This document shows positions 26,503 to 33,476 of a stretch of DNA of 64,000 nucleotides, one piece after another. Below the pieces are notes generated by a model that was given only the letters and a program-made list of their open reading frames with translations, was not told the DNA's origin and did no database searches. Both the position numbers and the translations under genes were made by a program. How positions within the stretch are numbered: the first letter of the stretch is position 1; every line of letters starts with the position of its first letter. This DNA comes from Allomesorhizobium camelthorni (lineage in GTDB: Bacteria; Pseudomonadota; Alphaproteobacteria; Rhizobiales; Rhizobiaceae), in assembly GCF_011045125.1 (NCBI RefSeq), contig NZ_JAAKZF010000009.1, positions 1-64,000 on the forward strand, given 5' to 3'.

Positions 26503-26664
26503 GGCGAAAGCGATAGCGTGGAGGGCAAACCCTGTCCACTTCCAAACATCCGGAAGCAGCCGTCCGGCGCTGGCCAACTGACATTCCGGATCGATCACGC
26601 GTTTGTTACAAAACTGTAATGTTGTTGCCCTTGAATCACCACTTTCCGGTTTCCAAATGATTGT

Positions 26665-26812
26665 CATCGGCGTTTTTTGCCGAGTCCGGAGTATGGCCCG
26701 TCCCCCGCCTAGCCCGGACACAGCGGCAGCCTAATCCCCCCTCTCCGGGCTGCCGCTCCATTTTGAAGTACCGCCGCCGTGGTCTCCCCCTCCGCCACGG
26801 CGGCATTTTTTT
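26665..26812 (+). ncRNA. candidate trans-acting sRNA, three C-loop hairpins (alpha-r7-like)
   Basis: No protein gene explains the strong rightward terminator at 26773-26812 (10-bp stem, then eight T). Going upstream, three stems each present a C-rich loop able to pair with ribosome binding sites: 26684-26689/26714-26719 (loop with GTCCCCCGCC), 26722-26731/26748-26757 (perfect 10 bp, loop with CCCCCCTCTCC) and 26773-26782/26795-26804 (loop CTCCCCCTCC). A promoter-like CTTGAA-N17-CCAAAT at 26630-26658 would start an RNA near 26665, about 148 nt. I recall that the rhizobial alpha-r7 (Smr7C) family is encoded beside polA; that placement is from memory. Ends are approximate. Confidence 0.6.
26773..26812 (+). 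terminator. strong Rho-independent terminator of the candidate sRNA
   Basis: Ten-base stem GCCGCCGTGG (26773-26782) with CCACGGCGGC (26795-26804), twelve-base loop, then a run of eight T. It cannot serve polA, which is transcribed leftward from 26502. Confidence 0.8.
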
Positions 26813-26903
26813 TGCCCGCCGGCAAGGGCTGCACCAATCTTTCCGGGCTTTTCGCGGCCGTTGCGACCCATTAGGGTGCGCCGCAGATTCGAAAGGCTTT
26901 GAA

Positions 26904-28292
26904 ATGCTGGCTCTTCCACCCGTCCTCGACCGTCTCGACCAGAACCTCGACCAGAGTGTGGAGCGCCTGTTCGGCCTGCTCCGCATCAAGTCGATCTCCA
27001 CCGATCCGGCCTATGCCTCCGAATGCCGCCGCGCCGCCGAATGGCTGGTCGCGGAGCTGACCTCGATTGGCTTCGACGCCAGCGTCCGCGCCACGCCCGG
27101 CCACCCCATGGTGGTCGCGCATCACGACGGGCCGACGCCGGATGCGCCGCACTTGCTTTTCTACGGCCATTATGATGTCCAGCCCGTTGATCCACTCGAG
27201 CTTTGGGAGAGCGACCCCTTTGACCCGGCGCTGAAGGATATCGGCGGCGGCCGCAAAATCATCACCGGCCGCGGCTCCTCCGACGACAAGGGCCAGCTGA
27301 TGCTCTTCGTCGAGGCGTGCCGCGCATACAAGCAAGTCCACGGCAAGTTGCCCTGCAAGGTCTCCATCCTGTTCGAGGGCGAGGAGGAATCGGGCTCCTT
27401 CTCGCTAAAACCGTTCCTGGAAGCCAATGCGGCGGAGCTGAAGGCTGATTTCGCCATGGTCTGCGACACCTCGATGTGGGACCGCGAGACGCCTGCGCTC
27501 TGCATCGGCCTGCGCGGCCTTGTCGGCGAGGAGATCACGGTCCATGCGGCCGACCGCGACCTGCATTCGGGCGAGTTCGGCGGTGCGGCGGCCAACCCGA
27601 TCCGCATCCTGGCCAAAGTACTGGCCGACATGCACGACGAGACTGGCCGCGTCACCATCCCCGGCTTCTACGAAGGCGTCGAGGAGACGCCGTCGCAGAT
27701 CCTGAAATCCTGGGAAGCGCTGGGCGAAACCGCCGAAAGCTTCCTCGGCGAGGTCGGCCTGTCGATCCCGTCCGGCGAGAAGGGCCGCTCGGTGCTCGAA
27801 CTCACCTGGGCCAGGCCGACCTGTGAGTTCAACGGCATCACCGGCGGCTACACCGGCAAGGGCTTCAAGACGGTCATCGCCTCGCAGGCATCGGCAAAAA
27901 TCTCCTGCCGCCTGGTCCACAAGCAGGATCCGAAGAAGATTCGCGAAGCGCTGCGCGCCTTCGTCCGCGAGCGCATTCCCGCCGACTGTTCCGTCGAGTT
28001 CCATGAGCATGGCGGCTCGCCGGCGATCCAGCTTTCCTACGATGCGCCGTTCCTGACAAAGGCCAAGGCGGCGCTGTCCGACGAATGGGGAAAGCCGGCG
28101 GTGATGATCGCCATGGGCGGCTCCATCCCGATCGTCGGCGATTTCCAGAAATATCTCGGCATGGAATCGCTGCTCGCCGGCTTTGCGCTCGTCGACGACC
28201 GCATCCACTCGCCCAACGAGAAATACGACCTGTCCTCCTTCCACAAGGGCCAGCGCTCCTGGGCCCGCATCCTCGACGCGCTGACCCGGTGA
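26904..28292 (+). CDS. M20/M25/M40 family dipeptidase
   Basis: A 462-residue zinc peptidase of the M20 family. Metal and catalytic motifs appear in order: LLFYGHYDVQPV (His and the catalytic Asp), GRGSSDDKGQL (bridging Asp), FEGEEESGSFSL (general-base Glu-Glu pair) and the dimerisation domain from about residue 195 (DLHSGEFGGAAANP), ending with the C-terminal histidine region DDRIHSPNEKYDL. Length fits the dipeptidase subgroup. The start at the ATG 26904 has only a weak AAAGG site; upstream sequence is occupied by the sRNA. RNase D follows seven bases later. Confidence 0.9.
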   Translation: MLALPPVLDRLDQNLDQSVERLFGLLRIKSISTDPAYASECRRAAEWLVAELTSIGFDASVRATPGHPMVVAHHDGPTPDAPHLLFYGHYDVQPVDPLELWESDPFDPALKDIGGGRKIITGRGSSDDKGQLMLFVEACRAYKQVHGKLPCKVSILFEGEEESGSFSLKPFLEANAAELKADFAMVCDTSMWDRETPALCIGLRGLVGEEITVHAADRDLHSGEFGGAAANPIRILAKVLADMHDETGRVTIPGFYEGVEETPSQILKSWEALGETAESFLGEVGLSIPSGEKGRSVLELTWARPTCEFNGITGGYTGKGFKTVIASQASAKISCRLVHKQDPKKIREALRAFVRERIPADCSVEFHEHGGSPAIQLSYDAPFLTKAKAALSDEWGKPAVMIAMGGSIPIVGDFQKYLGMESLLAGFALVDDRIHSPNEKYDLSSFHKGQRSWARILDALTR

Positions 28293-28299
28293 GGCCCTC

Positions 28300-28917
28300 A
28301 TGACCATCCGCTTCCATAGAAACGACCTGCCTGACCTCACGCATTACGAGGTCGACGCCGTCGCCATCGACACCGAGACGCTGGGCCTCAAGCCACACCG
28401 CGACCGCCTTTGCGTCGTGCAGATCTCACCGGGCGACGGCACGGCCGACGTGATCCAGATCGCGCCCGGCCAGACCCAGGCGCCCAATCTGGTCGCCCTC
28501 CTGCGGGATGCGAAAATCACGAAACTTTTCCACTACGGCCGTTTTGACATTGCCGTGCTCTACCATGCCTTCGGCGCCATGGCCGAGCCGGTGTTCTGCA
28601 CCAAGATCGCCTCGCGCCTGACCCGCACCTATACCGACCGCCACGGGCTCAAGGATATCTGCGCCGAACTGATCGGCGTGAACCTCTCCAAGGCGCAGCA
28701 ATCCTCCGACTGGGCCGCCGAGACGCTGTCTCAGGAGCAGCTCGAATATGCGGCGTCGGATGTGCTCTACCTCCACCGGCTGCGCGACGTGCTGGCGGCA
28801 AGGCTCGCGCGGGAAAACCGCACCGAGGAAGCCGAGGCCTGCTTCCGCTTCCTGCCGACGCGCTCCAAGCTCGATCTTCTCGGATGGGACGAGGAAGACA
28901 TCTTCGCGCACAGCTGA
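28300..28917 (+). CDS. rnd: ribonuclease D family 3'-5' exonuclease
   Basis: A 205-residue DEDDy exonuclease: VDAVAIDTETLGLKPHRD holds the first Asp and Glu, HYGRFDIAVLY the second motif and YAASDVLYLHRL the final Tyr/Asp motif. It is the short alphaproteobacterial form without HRDC domains, which in E. coli-type RNase D follow the catalytic domain. It lies seven bases after the dipeptidase. Its last 26 bases including the stop (28894-28919) are copied at 32511-32536, so the RTX island was inserted at its 3' end without damaging the gene. Confidence 0.9.
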   Translation: MTIRFHRNDLPDLTHYEVDAVAIDTETLGLKPHRDRLCVVQISPGDGTADVIQIAPGQTQAPNLVALLRDAKITKLFHYGRFDIAVLYHAFGAMAEPVFCTKIASRLTRTYTDRHGLKDICAELIGVNLSKAQQSSDWAAETLSQEQLEYAASDVLYLHRLRDVLAARLARENRTEEAEACFRFLPTRSKLDLLGWDEEDIFAHS

Positions 28918-28919
28918 GG
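28894..28919 (+). repeat. left 26-bp direct repeat flanking the RTX island
   Basis: The last coding bases, stop and two further bases of rnd. The copy at 32511-32536 matches at 25 of 26 positions (one G to C). The pair brackets about 3.6 kb carrying the RTX gene and its insertion element, as attachment or target-site duplications do. Confidence 0.75.
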
Positions 28920-29422
28920 ATGTGCGGCCTACGGCGCCCGTTGGTCGCACAGCAAATTCCGTAACTCAACCCAGCGTAGTGGATTGACACGCAGGGGAAA
29001 GATTGGAAAACCTTCTCCTCGGGGGAGTGGGTTCCGACCGGCATGTCATCCTGCAGGATTGACGCACTCCATTCAGTAGCAGTTCGAGGAGCGCGTCGGG
29101 TGCCTCCGCACGCCGGCATCGTAAATACCAGATGGTGAAATCCAGAAGGCCGTTGCGCTGGCGCAATGAGCAGGGGGACTTATGGCGACTTACAATTTGA
29201 CAGCGGGCAACGATGTTCTGACCGGCACGGAGGGTGATGACACGTTCGATGGCGTCTTCAACGGCGTGACTGGCGGGAACGATACGCTCGATGGGGGCGG
29301 GGGAAACGACAATTTCATTATTGGCGCCGGTCTCTTCGTTAACGGGGGCTCGATCGATGGGGGGGCAGGCACCGATAGCGTCACCTTGCATGATGAGCGT
29401 TCGCTCGGCTCAATGGCATTTA

Positions 29423-30296
29423 GACGGTGTGGACGAATTGACTCAGGTCTCCGATTGAGTATTCCGCGAACGGATTCAATCTGATTCATGGATTGCCGAC
29501 TGATTTGGAGGTCGGTGATGTCTACGAAGATGACGGATACGGATTGGGCGAACGCGCTGGAGGTGTTCCGCGCTTCGCTACCGCGGCGCGGGGCGAAGGG
29601 CCGGAACGACCGGCTGGTTCTGGAAGCCCTGCACTATTTCTCGGTTCACAACATCACCTGGCGCGCGCTGCCGGAACGTTTCGGTAAATGGAACAGCGTG
29701 TGGAAGCGGTTCGACCGGCTGAGCAAAGCCTGCGTCTTCGAGACCTTCTTCGACCACCTCGCCGCGCTCAGCTCGTCTGCGCATCTGGTGCAGATGTTCG
29801 ACTCGACTGTCGTCCGTGCCCATGTCTCGGCAGCCGGTGCAAAAGGGGGCAGAAGGACCAGGCGCTCGGCCGTTCGCGCGGCGGCTTCTCGACCAAAATC
29901 CATCTGAAGACAGATTTCGACGGCCATCCTATCGCCTTCGATCTGACCGGAGGCGAGAAAGGCGATGCACCGCACTTCCCCATCCTGCTCGGGCTCGGCC
30001 CGGATGTCGATCCGCGCGCGGCAATCGGCGACAAGGGTTACGCCAGCAAGGCCAATCGGCAAGCGGCGCGGGAGCGCGGCGCTATTCCCGTTATCCCGCA
30101 CAAGGTCAATGAAAAGGACAGGCCGGCCTTCTTCGCCAAAACGCTCTACAAGGGCCGTGCCCGCATCGAGCAGGCCGTCGGAAAAATCAAACGCTTCAAA
30201 CGCATCGCCCTGCGCTGCGAGAAAACAAAGCGCAACTTCGCATCCTTTGTCGCTCTCGCTGCCGGCTTCATCTTGCTCAAATCCGTCCACACCGCC
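29423..30296 (+). mobile_element. IS5-family (IS427-like) insertion sequence, 874 bp
   Basis: Terminal inverted repeats are GACGGTGTGGACG (left, from 29423) and GGCGGTGTGGACG (right end, reading in from 30296). Both ends are flanked by TA (29421-29422 and 30297-30298), a 2-bp target duplication. It carries one two-frame transposase. Removal with one TA restores the RTX gene. Size, ends, TA duplication and frameshifted DDE transposase together fit the IS427 group. Confidence 0.88.
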
Positions 30297-30299
30297 TAG
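29518..30299 (+). CDS. IS5-family transposase, made by -1 frameshift
   Basis: The first frame starts at ATG 29518 after GGAGG (29507-29511), encodes the N-terminal DUF4096-like part (WANALEVFRASLPRRGAKG) and would stop at 29907. The catalytic part continues in the -1 frame from the run AAAAGGGGGC at 29841-29850, a plausible slippery site. DDE residues are split: the first Asp in MFDSTVVRAHV (frame one), the second in IGDKGYAS and the Glu in RARIEQAVGKIKRF (frame two). The final codon pair GCC-TAG takes its TA from the duplicated target, so termination depends on the insertion site. Function is expected if frameshifting occurs. Confidence 0.85.
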
Positions 30300-31401
30300 C
30301 AATGTGGAAATTCTAGATTTCAAGGAAGCATCGAGCGACTACAGGATTTTTGCCACCATATCGCAACTTTCCTCCTTCGCTTCGATCATCAACTCCGTGA
30401 CGGCCCTCCCGCAACTCAGTTTCTATATAGCGGGGGATGGCGGCACGATTGATTTTTCGACGCGCATCGAAACAGGCTCTTCCATTGACGTTGACGCCAA
30501 TTACTCTAGTGCCGGCGTTACAATTATCGGTACCGAAAATGACGACGTACTCAGTGGATCGAATTATAACGACACGCTGAACGGGGGCGAAGGTTCCGAC
30601 GTGATTCGCGACTCCGGGGGCGCGGACATACGAAATGGCGGCGCGGGAGACGACCGCTTCATATTACGCACTGGCGGTACAGTCGATGGAGGCGTGGGAA
30701 CGGACACAGTCGAAGTCTCGGCGTTTGACAGTTCTCTGGTCTTAGTAAACGTGGAAATACTAAATCTATTCGGAGGTTACCTTTCGGCTGCCACCGCATC
30801 TCAGATAAATTCCTTCACTTCGATTGTCCCTGTATATTTTGCGGCCGGTCAAATGGAAATCAGATTGAATGACGGGGGCACCGTAGACTTTTCTACAAAA
30901 GTGAATGGGATGTATTCTGTAAATGTGTTCGGTTCTTCGTCTGCGAGCGCTTATGTGATTACTGGCACAGCCAATGGGGATGTTCTTCGGGGAGGGCAAG
31001 GTAACGACACGCTGAATGGTGGTGGCGGGGCGGACAGGCTCGACGGCGCCAGCGGTGCTGACCAATTGACCGGAGGCGCCGGGAACGACAGTTATTATAT
31101 CGACCATGCTGGAGACCAAATTTTCGAAGGCGCGGGAGGCGGCTCGGACCGGGTGCTAACCTCGATCAGCTACGCACTTGCGGTGGGCACGGAAGTGGAA
31201 CTTTTAGTCACCACCAACGAGGTTGGAGCGGATGCAATTAGCCTGACCGGCAACACGTTCAGCCAGCAGATCATCGGCAATGCCGGCGCCAACGTCATCA
31301 ATGGCGGCGGCGGGTCTGACACGATGCGAGGTCTCGGCGGCAACGACATCTACTACGTCGACAACGCCGGCGACATTATAGTCGAGGAAGCCGACGGCGG
31401 G

Positions 31402-32075
31402 ACCGACACCGTTCGCAGCTATGTCAACTGGACTCTCGGCGGCAATGTCGAGCGGCTCGAGCTTCAGGGGGCGGGCAATCTGAACGGTGCCGGAAACACG
31501 CTCAACAATACGCTGGTCGGCAATGCGGGCAACAACCTCCTGAATGGCGGCGCCGGCAACGACTACATGGTCGGCGGCGCCGGGAATGACATATTCGTTG
31601 TCGATTTGGCGGGGGACAGTACGGTCGAGAATACCGACGGCGGGACCGACACCGTTCGCAGCTATGTCAACTGGACTCTCGGCGGCAATGTCGAGCGGCT
31701 CGAGCTTCAGGGGGCGGGCAATCTGAACGGCGCCGGAAACACGCTCAACAACACGCTGGTCGGCAATTCTGGCAACAATCTCCTCAACGGCGGCGCTGGC
31801 AACGACTATATGGTTGGTGGCGCCGGAAATGACATATTCGTTGTCGATTTGGCGGGGGACAGCACCGTCGAGAATGCCGGCGGCGGCACCGATACGGTGC
31901 GTTCCTTCGTCAACTGGACGCTTGCCAACAATGTCGAGCGGCTCGAGCTGCAGGGCGCGGGCAATCTGAACGGCGCCGGAAACACGCTCAACAACACGCT
32001 GGTCGGCAATGCGGGCAACAATCTCTTGAACGGAGGCGCTGGCAACGACTACATGGTTGGCGGCGCCGGCAACGA
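31402..32075 (+). repeat. tandem 243-bp repeats inside the RTX gene
   Basis: Copies begin at 31402, 31645 and 31888, each encoding about 81 residues that start TDTVRSYVNWTL and end with RTX nonapeptides. The first two are nearly identical in DNA; the third diverges (RSFVNWTLANN) and is cut short at about 32075. Such repeats permit slippage or unequal exchange in whole-codon units. Confidence 0.85.
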
Positions 32076-32510
32076 CACGCTGACCGGAGGCAGCGGCAAT
32101 GACCGGCTGGTCGGCGGCGCCGGCAGCGACATCCTCAACGGTGGCACGGGAAACGATACCTTCGATTTCGACCTCGTTTCCGACAGTCCGGCCGGACCGG
32201 CGCTTCGCGACTCCATCGTTGGCGGCTTCAGCCACGGCTTCGATTGTATCGACCTTGCGACCATCGACGCGAACACGCTCGCCGCCGGCAATCAGGCGTT
32301 CTCCTTCATCGGCAGCGCGGCTTTCTCCGGCGTGGCCGGCCAGCTTCGTTACACCAACTACAGCGGGAACGTCATCATCAACGCCGACTTGAACGGCGAT
32401 TCGACCGCCGACATGCAGATACTGGTCGCCGGCACGAACTTCATGACCGGTACCGATTTCATCGTCTGAAGTAGCCAACCATCGACCTGCGTCACGTCAA
32501 TCGCACTCAA

Positions 32511-32536
32511 GAAGACATCTTCGCCCACAGCTGAGG
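32511..32536 (+). repeat. right 26-bp direct repeat (copy of the rnd 3' end)
   Basis: Matches 28894-28919 at 25 of 26 bases although no rnd coding sequence precedes it here. It marks the right edge of the RTX island; the next gene on the right (32546-32680) starts a normal chromosomal context. Confidence 0.75.
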
Positions 32537-32545
32537 CGGGCGCAC

Positions 32546-32680
32546 TCAGCCCGGATTGACCGGTTGGCGGCGCGGTGGCGTTTGTTTCGGCGGCGCCGAG
32601 GGTGCGGCGGGCTGCTCGGGCTCGCTGTTCCACCATCTGTAGAATGCGTAAGCCGCAAGGGCGAAAAGAATGCGCTTCAT
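32546..32680 (-). CDS. small single-span membrane protein, 44 aa
   Basis: ATG at 32680 with GGGAGAC just upstream. The sequence MKRILFALAAYAFYRWWNSE is one short membrane helix followed by a Pro/Gln-rich tail (PAAPSAPPKQTPPRRQP). No family recognised. A GGAAC-N17-ATT motif at 32736-32712 may be a weaker stress promoter for it. It lies immediately right of the island boundary and probably followed rnd before the island arrived. Confidence 0.5.
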   Translation of the reverse strand: MKRILFALAAYAFYRWWNSEPEQPAAPSAPPKQTPPRRQPVNPG

Positions 32681-32711
32681 CGGCTGTCTCCCTGAAGTGG
32701 TTTGTTGAAAA

Positions 32712-32736
32712 AATCTTGGCGACGCGATTTCGTTCC
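32712..32736 (-). promoter_or_regulatory. weak EcfG-type promoter
   Basis: Leftward GGAAC 32736-32732 with ATT instead of GTT at 32714-32712, correct spacing. It points to the 44-aa membrane protein. Confidence 0.3.
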
Positions 32737-32859
32737 CCGCGCAGGACCTGGATGCGTGCTGATCAAACCTGCGTGAAAAACGCGGTTTTGCTGCTTGCAA
32801 TGACGGAAATCCCGCCGGTTTCAGGCCGAAACGCGCGCTTTTCGCCTCGGCTGGAATAC

Positions 32860-32884
32860 GGAACCTTTCATCGGCGCTGCTGTT
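32860..32884 (+). promoter_or_regulatory. EcfG-type stress promoter, rightward
   Basis: GGAAC 32860-32864, 17 bases, GTT 32882-32884, about 55 bases before the start of the secreted 109-aa protein. Confidence 0.6.
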
Positions 32885-32940
32885 GGAGACCCGAGGGTCA
32901 CCGGATGACCGGTGAAATCGATATCAGGAAGGAAAACGCC

Positions 32941-33270
32941 ATGAAAATTCTTCTAGCCACGGCATTCTCCGTCATCCTCTCGCTCTCCGGAGCGGCCTTC
33001 GCCCAGGAGACCGGGGCCACCCAGCCGGACCCGCTCGGAACCGACGCCGATCGCGGCGGCGGCATAACCGATGCCACCACCTATCTCGAAGGGCCCAACA
33101 TTCATCGGTTCTATGTGGATGAAGGGTTGACCACCCTGCGTCCCGAAGCAGAGATCAGGACCGCATACCTGGCCTTGCCTGTGACCGAGAGGACCAGCCT
33201 GGAAGTGGCCTGCGACAAAAACGATGACGTGAGGTTCACGGATCTGTGCCGGGCCATCAATGGGATGTAA
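32941..33270 (+). CDS. secreted hypothetical protein, 109 aa
   Basis: The ATG at 32941 follows AGGAAGG (32926-32932). A classical signal peptide ends SGAAFA before QETGATQ, so the mature periplasmic protein has about 88 residues. It contains two cysteines (VACDKNDD and FTDLCRA) that could form a disulfide. No family is recognised. It stands alone between a perfect stress promoter and a strong terminator (33291-33318), so it is a single-gene stress-responsive transcription unit. Confidence 0.7.
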   Translation: MKILLATAFSVILSLSGAAFAQETGATQPDPLGTDADRGGGITDATTYLEGPNIHRFYVDEGLTTLRPEAEIRTAYLALPVTERTSLEVACDKNDDVRFTDLCRAINGM

Positions 33271-33290
33271 CGGTACATGAAGCGAGAAAA

Positions 33291-33318
33291 AGCCCGCCCG
33301 GCTGACGGGCGGGCTTTT
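33291..33318 (+). terminator. Rho-independent terminator
   Basis: Stem AGCCCGCCCG (33291-33300) with CGGGCGGGCT (33306-33315), five-base loop, followed by TTTTCTTT and preceded by AAAA. It ends the secreted-protein unit. Confidence 0.85.
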
Positions 33319-33476
33319 CTTTGCTGCGGGATCGCAACTGCCGTTGTGAATTCCAGCGCTTCTCCGCGCCGGACCGTTTTGCCGGATCGAACGCCCAAGC
33401 CGGCTTAACGCCCCCTTAAATCGCCGCATTTACTGTCCAGTTGGCGTCGCTAACGGGACGGACACAGCGGGACGGC

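Larger units (their letters stand above)
29182..32469 (+). pseudogene. RTX (hemolysin-type calcium-binding repeat) protein, interrupted by an IS
   Basis: The reading frame starts at ATG 29182 (AGGGGGAC upstream) with MATYNLTAGNDVLTGTEGDD, is broken after 29422 by an insertion element, and resumes at 30299. Joining 29182-29422 to 30299-32469 gives one uninterrupted frame of 803 residues across SLGSMAF/SNVEILDF. The protein is built of calcium-binding GGxGxDxuX nonapeptides (GGAGNDYMVGGAGND), three 81-residue repeats (31402-32075), and an M10-type C terminus (about 32160-32469) that normally serves as a type I secretion signal. No protease or other catalytic domain is visible, and no T1SS genes are nearby. 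As it stands the N-terminal piece ends at 29484 after reading into the element, and the large part lacks a start. Confidence 0.9.

Noticed and set aside
28920-29181. Small genes in the left flank of the RTX island
   Set aside because: Only short frames without binding sites; a TGTGCG/CGCACA hairpin just after rnd is more likely a transcript end.
29965-30298. Open frame running from inside the IS into the RTX gene as a fusion protein
   Set aside because: It is the antiphase frame within the transposase gene; continuity into RTX is accidental and no start site is seen.
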